Below, piece after piece: positions 32,992-45,414 of a stretch of DNA of 64,000 nt; positions within the stretch are counted from its first letter, which is position 1; each line of letters opens with the position of its first letter. Origin of the DNA: Amphiura filiformis (Eukaryota; Echinodermata; Ophiuroidea; Amphilepidida; Amphiuridae). The stretch spans positions 9,198,815 through 9,262,814 of the forward strand of contig NC_092637.1 in the NCBI RefSeq assembly GCF_039555335.1, written 5' to 3'. The notes beneath the pieces were generated by a model. It saw only the letters and a list, made by a program, of their open reading frames with translations. It was not told where the DNA came from and did no database searches. The translations under genes and the position numbers were made by a program.

Positions 32992-35970
32992 CTGCACCAA
33001 CTCCCATGGCGTTTAAAAGCACAGTCGTACACAAATGGCGTGGTGGATTCGTAGGCAGGATTGATATACCAATCTCTGACTATTACACTTCTTGGAAGAT
33101 TATTCTCACATTCAATCGACAAGTGTTCAAGCTCACAGTAAGTCTATGAGATTTCTGTGGTTTTCCCACATCTGTGTTTACACACGGTAAACCCTATACT
33201 ACCCTACTTGCTTGCTTGCTTGCTTATTTCGGGTGGTTTTCCGGAACCACGACAGCTTTCCATATCCTCCTGTCCTGCACCATTTGAATAAGCTAAGTGC
33301 AACTTTCTAAATCCGACTTGAAACCACTCAAGCACCCATAACTCGACCAAATGATATCGTAGAGCAACAAAAGAGGTATCAAAATGCGCAGGAGAAAGCT
33401 GCGCTTTATATACATTAAATAAGTTTTTGCTATATATTTTATTTCAGTTCCAGATATATCTGACCATCTATAATCGTTTCGATACTTTCTGGGTTGAGTT
33501 TATTTAAAACACACTAAGCCAAAAAGAAAAAGGTCATATCTTAAAATCCTGCCCATCAAAATTAACCAAAATAACACACAGGATTACTTCAATACTCTAC
33601 TCTAAACACATGTCAGTAACCAAGCAGTTATTCAACTGACATAACAGTAAAATGCACTGACATGGAAGCAGCGGCGTAGCTGGGATTTTATCCGGGGAGG
33701 CAAGCCTGTATGGGGGGGGCCCAAATCCACCAAATTTCCCTGCACTTGTAGGGGAGGGGGCAAATAGACAATTTTGCCAGGCTTATTGATAATAATCGTA
33801 TGGTATTGCATATCGTATGGATTCCCCATCTCTCTGCCCCTCCTCTCCCTCTCTCCCCCTCTCTCCTCTTTTTCCTCTTTCTCCCTCCTTTTTCCTCTTT
33901 TTTCCTTGCACTAGGGGGCAGGGGCCCAAATAGGCAATTTTTCCAGGGGGAAATTGCCCCCCTGCCACCCGGCAGCTACGCCACTGCATGGAACAGCTTC
34001 CTGGACCACATTCACTGTCCAATAATTGGCATACAGCACAAGAAATCAGCGAGAATGTGAATAAGGTCCTTGCACAGATGATAATTCCCAAAGAGTAAGT
34101 GGAATAGTGTTGAACAAGACATGTTTCTTAAAGAAAGTGCGTGAAAAACAGAAAGCAGCAAAGTTTTGTAATTTATCATCTGTTCAACGATTCTCACAGA
34201 TTTCTTGTGCTTAGTGCCAATTAGTGGACTGTGAATGTAGTCCAGGAAGCTGTTCTATATCCGTGCATTTTGGTTACTGACATGTGTTTAGAGTAGAGTA
34301 TTGAGGCAATCCTGTTTGATTGATTTTGATGGACAGGATTCAGATTCAGATTAAATTTATTTCAATTCGTGGCCCGGAGGCCAAATTACATGAAATATTA
34401 CAATTATAATGACATAAAAAACATACAAAATTACATTGAAAAACACAATAAGATTATTAAAAGAAATTAATTGCACTTACTGAAGCACTTGAATACATCA
34501 AACACATATTAAATTTACATTGAATTATAAATCAAAATTCACAAAACTCAATTATATCCACACGGCTCTGCAAACACTCCAAATATAAACTCTCTCATGT
34601 GCACCCCTAGACTCACCCCACACACACACCTCTCACATTTCCGCACAACCCATCGTATTTCTACACACAACGCTCATATACTCTCACATCCAGATTATCA
34701 ACCCTCACACACAAATAAACACAGGCATTAAGAACTTCTTTCACTGAAGTTACATTCAATTCAATGAAAAACAAGATATTGCACATAGATTGGACCAACC
34801 AAATTGTAATAATAATAAAGAAAAATGCGGCTGCTACATAATCATGATTAAAACACACCGTCAATGAAAAACACTACCCCCCCCACCTCACAGTAAAAAT
34901 TAAAGCAACTTAGTCAACACACATCAGAAAAACAAGATAAGATCAGAAGATCAAGACAAATTTAAACACTGATCACTGATGGTTAAGAAGCCTTGTGAGG
35001 TAAGGAATGGGACTGTTACCTTATCTATTGGTCCTGTACCTTGGGACATGGTAAGTGCTGGATCTTCTAAGACAGATACCATGGGAACTCTTGTTGAAAG
35101 GGAACCCTGTATATGACCTTACCGTGTGATAGACGGCATGCAGAAACCAATGAAACTTAGCGCTAACAATCTAAACCACAGCCACTGACTAACTAAAGAA
35201 TCCGTATTCTATCTGTGACTGTGACTGAACTTGTTGCGGTCGAAGCGAGTTCCGGGGGGGGGGGTACTTAGTACAAATGACCATACGGGGACGTGCCGCA
35301 AACATGGGTAGCATTTTCAGCCTTCTGGTATATCAATGACCCCTTTTCAAAGCCTATTTTGGTATATGAATGGGTCCTTTTTCAAAATTTTCTCAATTTT
35401 TTCGGAAAACAGCCCAATTTTTCCTTAATCTAGCTAAAATTTTCAAAATTTTCCCAAAATTTTCCCAAAATTTGTAAAAACTAAGACAATTTTGGGTAAA
35501 TTCGGCCGAAAATTTTGACTTTTGGTATATCAAATGGGTCCAAATTTCTTGAAAAATTGGTATATTTATGGGTCTACTTCCAAAATCTCAGCGGCACGTC
35601 CCTACCAAAACCAAACTTGAGTACCCCCCATAACCCACCCCTATGTGAAAATGGTATGATCCATACATTATAATATTGATTGATTTATACAATTCGTGTA
35701 TTATAGGGTGGTCATTTTCAAGTGGCTAACGAACCTTGCCTGCATAGCCGCAACTGTGGTGACGACAAGAGGAAGACGTGGGTTATTTACCAGACGTACG
35801 CCAATCACGTTCGTAACCCAGGAGACCATCTCAACCTCACCTTCGTTGCTACTGTTTGGAAGAATATTGACCAAGGACTTGTGGCTGATGTGGCATTCTA
35901 TGGATACAATCGGGTTTTCCATGTTGATAAAAGCTCGTTTTCGTCTTCTTCAGACATTCAATTGCAGTAG
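32992..35970 (+). CDS. CBM2-like carbohydrate-binding domain protein, two 3' exons
   Basis: Exon 32992-33137 (acceptor tcattccag, donor aca|gtaagt) and exon 35707-35970 (acceptor ttatag) join in phase 0 and end in TAA. The upstream intron is phase 1, so a first exon, probably with a signal peptide, is missing. The 136 visible residues have the layout of a family-2 carbohydrate-binding module: KWRGGFVGRIDIP, then SWKIILTF, then KTWVIYQ, and NPGDHLNLTFVAT. These match the W..GF, W.i...F, W and pGd.l.F.. signposts of CBM2 domains found in invertebrate GH9 cellulases. No catalytic domain follows; the C-terminal tail is short and Ser-rich. It could be a free secreted binding protein or a fragment of a former cellulase. 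A polyadenylation-like aataaa lies near 36225. Exon calls are firm; ligand is inference. Confidence 0.72.
33541..34337. mobile_element. Palindromic element in the CBM2-like gene intron
   Basis: The left arm (33541-33668 plus 33987-34040; aatactctactctaaacaca, ggaacagcttcctggac) is inverted at 34195-34337 (gtgtttagagtagagtattg, gtccaggaagctgttc). The left arm is split by the hAT-like MITE at 33669-33986. Confidence 0.75.
33669..33986. mobile_element. hAT-like MITE nested in palindromic element (318 bp)
   Basis: Ends cagcggcgtagctggg and cagctacgccactg, with 8-bp flanks catggaag (33661-33668) and catggaac (33987-33994), 7 of 8 identical. The ends resemble those of the elements at 1789 and 1958. 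It contains a C/T-rich tract at 33830-33910. Confidence 0.8.
34345..35000 (-). mobile_element. LINE 3' untranslated fragment
   Basis: On the minus strand the sequence ends with the hairpin atttggcctccgggccacga followed by an attcaga-type tail (34345-34365 on plus), as in LINE copies A and C. The left limit is clear; the right limit, about 35000, is a guess. No ORF. Confidence 0.65.
35250..35640. mobile_element. Palindromic MITE near the exon 2 acceptor
   Basis: gggggggtacttagta and gggacgtgccgc at the left are matched inversely by gcggcacgtccct and gagtaccccccata at the right. The interior repeats ttggtatat and caaaattttc phrases. It ends about 65 bp before the CBM2-like exon. Confidence 0.72.
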
Positions 35971-36329
35971 GCCTAAGCCACCACACAGTTCTCTAAGTAT
36001 TGATTGTCCTCTACGTATCCGCAGTTAATTAATCAAATTTCTAAACATTTTTAGAACCTTATTTTAGGGGCGCCCAAAGATCATTGAGGTTGCACGTGAA
36101 GAACAATTTAAATTGGTATTTTTACCTAAAGATGGTATAAAATTCACCCTGGAATTATGGACACCTCAATACAGCAAAATGATTGGTTTAAAGTATATGA
36201 CAGTATACATACTTTGAATGGTAAAATAAAATGATAAATCCCACTTTGAAGAAAATCATAACAAGCATGATTTTTGACCCAAATATTTTTGGACAACATA
36301 ACCAAATTCTTCACAATTGTAGAGGAGCA

Positions 36330-37977
36330 GGCTCATGAAAGTCGATTCTCAGTTTTCCGTTACGTGACTTCAGTCCCGAAAAATTGCCGATGAAATAATT
36401 TATTATTTCCAAATTTTTCTTTATTTGATATTTGTGATTATTCCTCATCAAGCAAAACGTATTTCAACACTGTTTAAGCATCGTTTTATGGATATATCGT
36501 CGGGCGTAGTGACGGATGTTGATTTTTGTCGTTTTTATGAAAATTGGCCAAGGTATTTTTAATAGTGAGTAATATAATATTACCAAGATTTGAAGCTCAA
36601 GATTGCATAATTAATTAGTTAATTAATTATGCAATTGACGGATGTTGATATATGACATTACGTTTACTCGGAAAAACAACTAAATTGTATCTCCAACATC
36701 CGTCACTATGTAAAAACATGATTTTTCAATTTGAACGTACGTAATTCAATATTGTTCATTGAAACCTACAGGATTTCTTGACAGATGTTGATATCTGGGT
36801 AAAACCAAAACGTATACGTAGAGCAGATATTCAATGCATCATTATTTTAGTAAAATATCATTTTAATCAATTTTGAATGGTTCGAGTTGATTCGACAATT
36901 ATTTAGAGACATTATTTCAAGAGAAAGTAATAAAAATGAAAATATGATCCTTTTTAATGAGTAGGTTATTGAAAGATGATCAAAAGATGTTTAAAGGCTA
37001 GGCGGCTCCAAGTTGACAGATAATACAGTGTAAATTGGTAAAAACTGAATACAATCATTGGCGTTTTGTAAAAAGAAGTTACAGCTTGTGTGACTAGCTA
37101 TATCAGCAGAGTGAGAACTAGTAAGATCAGGAGTAAATACTCAAATACAATATGTCATGTATGTCGTGGGCACTCGTGACGAGTCGGTTTTATCATGAAA
37201 AAAGCCTTTAATAATAAGCGTAAAGAACCGACGGATGTTTCGAAGTCCTTCCTTGATCCGACTTTTATGCGCAAGACATACTGACGGATGTGTGACGGAT
37301 GCCCATAGATCAACACGAGATGCCAGATTAACGTGCACGATATTGGCGCAAGACATAGTGACGGATGTGTGACGGATGTTAGGGTGCAACGTTTTCACGT
37401 TTTTACATACTGACGTATAACTTTGCAATCATTTTACTGATTAGCGAATAATTCTTCATATGATAGATGTTTCAAGATACTTTAGATACTAGTTTTTTTT
37501 AAATACAGCAACTTTTGGAGGATTTTACCTGTTAGTGTTCTGCTATGGTTGATCACAAATTGGCATACTCTTTGATCGCGTCTAACTCAAAAACTTTTTT
37601 TCTGGCGAAGTTTAACATCCGTCACTATATAATACACCCGATGATATAATGGGTATAGACGAATCCAACGAGCTAAGTCATGGTCAGGATTTGGTCGGCC
37701 ATATTTTGGTTCCCCGCATGCACCAAACATGTGTTGTAAGTGCCCAATTGGGTGGATTAAACCCGCTTAAAATTCGATGTTAGATTCTTTTGTGTTGTAA
37801 ACTGTCATCATTCTTTTGTCTACGTGTAACACGGGTGATAGAATGCAGTTTATAATGCCCTTCAAGGCCGCATCATCTCACATTTTAGGTGAGATAGTTG
37901 GGTCCCCGTTGCGGCTAATGGCTGCCATTGAGGAGTAGGAATGCGTGAAATTGACTTGGAATTGACTTTCATTAGCC
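36330..37977. mobile_element. PIF/Harbinger-like ended element with gacggatgt repeats
   Basis: The left end ggctcatgaaagtcgatt and right end inverse of ggctaatgaaagtcaatt match the MITE at 47814. The right side has TAA; the left does not, so the left flank has decayed or the ends are from two copies. The 1.65-kb interior has no convincing ORF but carries about nine copies of tgacggatgt in both orientations. Confidence 0.6.
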
Positions 37978-38434
37978 TAATATTTAATAATAGTACGTAT
38001 ATATTATAAAATATGGGTATATATTTTGTTACTCATATTCAAGCTATATTATTAACAATGTAACGTATACATGAATCCGGGGGGCTCATACTTATATATT
38101 GACATTGCCCTATTTATCTTCCTTTTAGCCGAAAAAACACTGTTTGGGGTCAAAATAGAACTGCACGCGCGCATTGGCCCTTCAAATAGCAAAATTCATC
38201 TTCATTTTCGGCTACAGTAGTCTGAAAGTTAAAAATATTTCGCGCGCGCAAACGTTATATTGAAAGCGGAACAAAATATGCTCATACCCTCTCTAATTTT
38301 AATGCATCTGCTACCACTGTAGATCTTGTGTACTCAAAACTTGGCCAATTGGTGAGTTTGGGGCCTCCAGAATTTTGCCTGGCCCAGGCCCCCAAATAAG
38401 GTAAATTTCCTCCCTGAATGACGGGGATGTGCGA

Positions 38435-38866
38435 CAGGGGCGTAGCCAGCTTTCTTGGTCAGGGGGGGCAAAATAAAATTTTGGGGGCACAGACGAAAAA
38501 AATTGCAGTTGCATCATACAATGTACATAGAGACTGTATGTCTTCGAGCTTCCCGAAAAGGGCCTTATTGGGATGATGTGCGCGCGTAGCGCGAAAAAAA
38601 TGGTATTTTACACTATTTTCGCCCATTATCCGGCTAAAAGGGCTGTATTGTTACAATGTGCGCGCGTAGCGCGGAAAATATTGTATTCTAGACAATTTTG
38701 GCCCTGAATTTTGCTAGAAAAGAGGTTCCTTGACCTTTTTCTTTTCCTTTTCTTTCCCTCTTGATTTTCTCTTTCATTTTTTTGTCAGAGGGGCACTTTT
38801 TCTTTCATTTTTTTGTCAGGGGGGGCACTCTGCCCCACCTGCCCCCCCCCGCTGGCTACGCTACTG
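38435..38866. mobile_element. hAT-like MITE (432 bp)
   Basis: Ends caggggcgtagccagc and gctggctacgctactg, flanked by an exact 8-bp duplication atgtgcga (38427-38434 and 38867-38874). It contains two gtgcgcgcgtagcgcg phrases and a duplicated ctttcatttttttgtcag near the right end. A diverged inverse copy lies at 52205-52577. Confidence 0.9.
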
Positions 38867-38874
38867 ATGTGCGA

Positions 38875-40704
38875 ACATGACCCCAGAAGTAGGGGTCTTC
38901 TGGTGACATACTAAATAAAGAAAAAAGGGGTCTTTCAGGACTAAAAAATAGATCATTCGGTGATGAATATTGACGCGTGCCAATATATATGTAATAATAT
39001 GTAATATGTAATAAGGAAACACACAACTAAGACACTTTTCTTTGGTTTAAATGAGCACATATTTATCAAAATGAGACACACTAGAATCCACAAGATGCTC
39101 ATCTATCAATGCACAATTCTTTAACCACAATACATTTAGTACAGTCATTGCATGACTTTTGAAATTTTGAGTACAAAAACTCATATACTCTGGAACTCGA
39201 GGTCAAATTTTGCAATATGATTGTTTAATTGAGGTTATTGAACTATGCCATTAGTATGAGGCCATTGTGGTCCATAGTGACAAATCTGCTCAATTCTGTA
39301 CGATGCATACTAGCATTTAAAAGGCATCGCGGGATTTTTGTAGAGAGAATTTGTAGAGAGAATTATTGAACTATGCCATTGGTATGAGGCCATTGTGGTC
39401 CATAGTGACAAATCTACTAAATTCTATACGATGCATACTAGCATTTAAGAGGCATCGCGGGATTTTTGTCGATTTTATGAATTGCTTTAAATGTGATTTT
39501 TACATGTGGATTTTTGGCCACTCGGAACAATTTTTGATCTTAAAGTCCCAGGTTTTTAACGATACTATTTCAATAAAACTTTCCACTTGTACTTGTGCAT
39601 TACGGAGCTGAGTATATTTTAAAAATCCTATAACCACAAATATAGAGTAATATAATATTATATAATATCAAAATTTGGGTTTATATTTTTTAACTAATAT
39701 TCAAGCTATAGTATTAACAGCGTAACGTGTACATGAATTGTGCTTGTTCACGTTTGATTTTGTCGTCGCCTTTGTTGTTTTGTATTCGCCGTCGAAGTGA
39801 TGATGTAACAGGATTAATTACCATAGCAATATTTGAATGTTAATCACTCGCACCTGTAAGATTAGTATTTTTGAAAAGACGGTATTGTATTCAATCTACG
39901 ATTGCAGACATACACAGGTGATGAGTGCAACCTGCTTGTAGTGCAGGCGATCTATTCAAAATTAATACATAACTTCCACAGGGGAATTGTAACGTCATTC
40001 GCCGGCAGAAACAACAACAGCAATAATAATATATATTAAATAATAATCAAAATAATAATCATAATAAAAATAATATTTAAGTAATTTGTTTCCGCGATGA
40101 ATGCGTCAAATCAACAAACGTTCGTGTTTGATTTATATGCGTGAGTGGGCGGGCCGTCTTATTGACTACACGCATACGAACCAATCACAGCGCGTGTTAG
40201 TTTGACAATTTTGACGCAAGTGGTGGGTATGTGTGACATAGATTTCTATAATTGTATCGTATGGAACTTTATTAAACTTAGTATTTGCATAATAAGGTTT
40301 TTTGTCGTTTTAGTTTTCTCTTAATTAAGAGGGCAACAGGTGTCGTATTAGTATACTGCGCTAAAAAGTATCCGAACACTTAAACTAAATGACAAAATAA
40401 AGTAGTATTATAGGGACTATTTTGTTCTGCGTATTTTGATACCTCATTCGGTACGATACGACTTTAATTTCCAAACTTATAGCAATTTGAATAAAAAAGA
40501 GCTTTTCATAATTGCATTGACTTTTCCCTCGAAGCATGCTCGAAGCACGCAGATATTGATCACAGCGGAGGGAGCGTTCATCCATTTAGGCTTTATTCGT
40601 CGTCGAAGTGATGATGTAGCAGGATAAACTACCATCATTTGGAATTGGGTTTGGAAGATACCTTCTCCTAAAGCCCGATACTGACTCCACATGTACATTT
40701 TAAT
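38875..40704. other. Gene-free stretch with a 128-bp tandem duplication
   Basis: 39240-39480 contains two adjacent copies (period 128 bp) of a segment with gaactatgccatt and tgaggccattgtggtccata, ending gcatcgcgggatttttgt. The phrase gtcgaagtgatgatgta occurs at 39791 and 40601, marking a dispersed repeat pair. No gene was recognised. Confidence 0.55.
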
Positions 40705-41573
40705 TTCATCGCGCGATGCTGAGATGTTTGGGTTATGTTCCCGAGCAGTGGAAGAAGGCAATTGTCATCCCTATTCCTAAACAGTACCCACCAAGTATTG
40801 ACAAGTTGAGACCTGTTTCGCTCACATCAATTTTTGCCAAAATAGCTGAAGGTTTCATTACTGATTGGGTTCTAAATGACTGTATTCAAAATGATATTGA
40901 CATCCGCCAATATTGTAATGTAAAAGGGGTGTCAACTTCTCATTATTTAGTTTCTCTTGTTCATTATCTTTTCCAGGGAGCGGAGAGGAGTCGCAATATA
41001 GGGACAGTGGTACTTACGGATTTCTCGAAAGCGTTCGACCTTGTCGACCACACGCTTCTTATTGGTAAGATCGTCGATATGGGAGTCCGTAGGTCTATTG
41101 TTCCTTGGATTTGCGATTTCCTCCGCAACCGTCAACAGTGTGTCAGATACAACAGTGTACTTTCAGATTATTCAACTCTTCATGGTGGTGTACCCCAGGG
41201 TACAAAATTTCAAATTCTTATAAATGAAGCTGCCCAAGAAGCTGGTAGTCGCTGTTGGAAATATGTTGATGACTTGACATTTGCTGAGAATTTTTCCGGT
41301 GGTTGTGCTAGTTCACTTCAGGATGATCTTGATCAGTTCTCAGAGTGGGCTAGTGACAGCCACCTGAAATTGAATCCCAGCAAGTGTCAAGCCATGCAAA
41401 TTGCTTTTTCTAATCCATTGCCACCACATCGCGACTTAAGAATTGGTACTGAACCACTATCATACGTCACCGAAGCCAAAGTTCTTGGTTTGTGGCTACA
41501 GAACAAGCTTAAATGGAATGTCCAGATGGACGCGATGTTAAAAAGGGCTAATTCCCGGTATAGCATAATTTAA
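40705..41573 (+). mobile_element. LINE copy B: reverse-transcriptase fragment
   Basis: An open frame of 285 codons (40716-41573) covers the fingers and palm of a LINE reverse transcriptase: RPVSLTSIFAKIAEG; motif A VVLTDFSKAFDLVDH; motif B HGGVPQGTKFQILINEA; motif C YVDDL; then the thumb start (VLGLWLQNKLKW). It belongs to the same family as copies A and C. The frame is intact but both ends of the element are missing, so it cannot move by itself. Only a short Met-led start is seen, and I treat it as a fragment, not a host gene. Confidence 0.88.
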
Positions 41574-42377
41574 GACATACTTTTAAAGTATGATGTTTTG
41601 CATAGACTCTTCAATCGAGTTTGGTGATAAATAATAAAATATACGTGTTCGTAACTTTAAAAATATTTGTCAACTTGTGAATCAAATGTGAATTAAGAAA
41701 TATATTGCATTATATCCTAACAATTTTGATTAACCTTTTGTGTGGTTCGCAAATAATTTGAAGAATTTTTGCATTGTTTTAGGAAATATTCCACCCAGTT
41801 ATGTATCACCACGTGGTCATTTTAATTCCAGGGCTTGTACCACTAAATCAGACTTCTGCCTAAGTTTATCAGTCATATAGTGCCATCTTTACATACAAAA
41901 TGTGACAAATTGATACAATATTAGCAATTTTAGTGTTCAAAACCATGTTTGAATAGAATTTCTAAATGTGAATGCCACACAGGTTAAAATAAAACAGGAA
42001 TATTTGGGCAATATTTACGGCTATCTGCGCATGAATATACAAGGCCAAAATGTAGTTAGCAGTCGGAGTTTTATGTATCGCTAGCTTTCTCAACAAGTAG
42101 ACGATCAATGTTCATAATATTGAGCCATTCATGCTTTGTTATGAAAAATATTCTTCTCTAAGATGATACAAAATTTATAATTCGAAACTGTAAAGAAAAA
42201 AATTCTTCTTTCGCATAAAAAAAAGTTATGGAACTTGCGTGGCAAAATCAATGACGACGATTTTAGTGGTGTGCGAATAGACAGCTTGTCAACCAATATC
42301 TCGCACTCGCAATAATCATAATGTCCGCCGCTTTTAATACATCGCTCAGCTAGGCGAAGTAGTGTATATTTATTCGA
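41574..42377. repeat. Non-coding stretch with dispersed repeat
   Basis: 41829-42045 is a diverged copy of 28100-28330 (shared core caatattarcaattttagtg). The rest is unassigned. Confidence 0.5.
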
Positions 42378-42949
42378 ATACTGGACACTTCATCCCCTGG
42401 ACACTTCATCCCCTGGACACTTCATCCCCTGGACATTTCATCCCCTCGTGTTAAAACGCTATTGTAGCGTTCTTTGAGCGTGACAGTGAATCAAGAATGC
42501 ATATGAATATAATAATTGTTTAGAATCTTGAACTTAGAAGGAACTAATATAAGGAAATTAATAATCTTATTTATCCAATGTATGCACCGTGTTCTGTGTG
42601 AGCTATCACCAGCTGATCACACGACACGTATAATAATCGATCAATGTTCAATGGCAGCAGGGCCTATTAGACTATTTAGTTAATAATAGTTTATACATTC
42701 AATGAATTTACCTAAATTGAACAGTGCATACGCGCATATCTTTTGTTATTACTGTGAGTATTGTTATCATTATAATATTACTATTATTGTTAATATTATT
42801 AGGCTGTTAGGCATATTATTATTATTATCATTATTATTATTATTATTTACTGTGGGTTTTTGTTGTTGATAGCTCAGACTATTTATTATTGTTATGTTAA
42901 GTGTATTCTTTTTTCCTGTTATTTATGTATTTATTATGTATTGTTTAAT

Positions 42950-42958
42950 TAATTAATT

Positions 42959-43013
<55 letters not shown>

Positions 43014-43025
43014 TTCATTTTATTA
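42950..43025. repeat. (ATTT)n microsatellite
   Basis: About 60 bp of pure tttatttattta in the left arm; the right arm has a shorter interrupted counterpart (45700-45800). A similar (AAAT)n run is at 44856-44883. Confidence 0.9.
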
Positions 43026-43283
43026 TTATTTACTTAAAGTTGTTCATCTAACAAAATTAGTACATTTTTAATACTATTTAATATCTGTTTATTGTATATT
43101 GATAAATATGTCTGCATATATATGGAAGGATCATGGCAATGTTTTTGTATTGTCCACTTGATGAGGTGATTAGCGCAATGTCATGTTATACAATAGGAAC
43201 AATAGCTGAATGGTTACAGGAAGTTGAATTCTTTCAATCATTGACTGGTGTGCTATTAATCAATGGAATCTATATAACTATAT

Positions 43284-45414
43284 AATCATTCGGGAATCTG
43301 TAATATAACCATTAACCATAGTCTTATCACTGATAAGGTGCGATTAAAAGGTTCTAAAAGTAGTTAAGTACAAGGATAGTTAGAACTTACACTTGTAGGA
43401 GAATTAAATTAATACTAAACGGTAAAGACTAAGGAGTACTATACGCAAAATACTGGAATTCCATCAGTTCAACTGATAATAAATATCTGCATTATATTTG
43501 TTCTTTTTCTCCTGTTTTTGCCCATTTATTTGTCTTACTTTCCTTCAAAGATCCAATTTTTTCTTGTTTTCACCCAAAAAGACATTTTTTGCTCCCAAGA
43601 CCATTTTGTGGGGACACTCTATACTGTTATAAGAGCGGCAACCAAGTTTTAGAATATGGCTCAAAAAACTGCAGAAAGAACTGATTGTGGGGGTTTTCCG
43701 CACATGCATGTCATTTACTATTAGAGTTTCCCCTCCCGGAAACTTTAAAGTTTGAACTACATGATTCCCGACAGAGTTTACACAGATTACACTCTGCATC
43801 TGTATGGATTACAATCCATGGCCCTTAAAGACCGGGTTATAAAAAATCGCACGACCGCAAATATTTAAATTTGATTTCTCTAAATTAAATTTTCTCGATT
43901 AATTTTCTAAAAGTAAGACAAACTCAGTTTCACCCCATTTAAACTTGCTCAAAAATATTAATCAACATAATTTGTCAGTCGAGTATACATGTAAGTCCTA
44001 TTTGTTCACCTGAAGATCATGTGGTTACTTATTTTGTTTATTTAATTAATTAATTTGTTTGTTTGTTTATTTATTTTTTAGGAACTATTGCATTTGTTTT
44101 TTTGTTTGTTTATTTATTTATTTTAGGAACTGTTGCATTAATCCAACAATTCAAACTATATATATATTCCGGTCTGAAACTATCAGACAATATTTTAAAA
44201 ACATTATTAACATAAACAATTTGCAACAAACCCAAATTATGAAAAAATCACCACAGGGTAGTTTTATATTTCTCCATTTACGATCCTGCCCAAAAGAGTC
44301 TCTTTTTGATATACCACGTCACAACTAGATGTACGGTATTTTAATGGGGCTCAACTTTGTCATTACTGTGGTTTGATGGTTTCCTCATTTTTGACAAATG
44401 TTTCATTTCGAAAATACCTAAAGGATTTGATCCGATTTGTGCATGATGATGGATGCATCATAATATTTTGGGTCGTGCTTGTACACGCCGTACTTGAAGT
44501 CAAGTTGTCATTAACCGATTTTTTTTTAATTTCATGATAAATTTATGTGAGACCTTATACACTTTGGGACGAATATACTTTCTTGCTGATAAAACGTGAA
44601 ATAAAAAATAGTATAGGCCTACCATTCCTTTTTGTACAATTTTTTATAACCATGAGTTTTAAGTCAACTTTCAATCAATCAACCCAGAACACCCTCCCGG
44701 GTCCGTGGATAACGATGTAGTCTAAGCTATTTTCTATTTTCATCCCCCCCGTGCCAATGTATATGTCATGTAGTTAGTGATATTTTTAATTAACCCCAAA
44801 ACAACCTCTTTTTTTCGTAGGCCTACATCATGCATTTTTGTAGTTGATTTTCAAAATAAATAAATAAATAAATAAATAAATAGATAACGACTGGTAATGT
44901 AGACTAACCTATTTTCAGCCACTGCCACACTCCCCAGAGCCATGAAACGACATGTGGTTATGTTATTTTTAATAAACCCAAGTGAACCTGCATGAAAAGA
45001 GAAACTTGGCCCCCCGCTTGGCACTTTTGTCGTCTTAAGCCACTTGTGGGAATTGATATGGGAATATTCTAAGGATAATCATGGGATTAAGCCCTTATAT
45101 CAGTTATCTCCCTGCGCGTGTATCGACTTTAATTTGTTTCCCATTGTCATACTTGGATGCACACTGACCACAGAATGTTTTCTTTTTATTTGAATTAGTT
45201 GTTTGGAGGTTTTGTTTTGAAGGACCATTGACTATGACAGAATATCCAATTCAACAATTTTGAAGTCGGCTTTTCAAAAATCGCCCAATAGGCCTATTTA
45301 ATGGATTTCGCGGGTGAGATTTTCAAAGTAGCCAAAATGTCACGAAATCGCGGGAGCACTTTGTTTGTCGCGGGACGGAAGTCAAAAGTCGCCCAATTGG
45401 GCGACTAAAACTGG
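43284..45414. other. Unique centre of the 4-kb element
   Basis: 2.1 kb without a recognisable gene. ORFs of 84 codons (43545-43799, minus) and 89 codons (44059-44328, plus) are AT-rich and match nothing I know. Two gtttgtttatttattta phrases lie near 44050 and 44100. Confidence 0.5.

Noticed and set aside
35696-36028. 110-codon ORF covering the CBM2-like exon 2
   Set aside because: Wrong frame; the splice-matched frame (35707-35970) gives the CBM2-like sequence.
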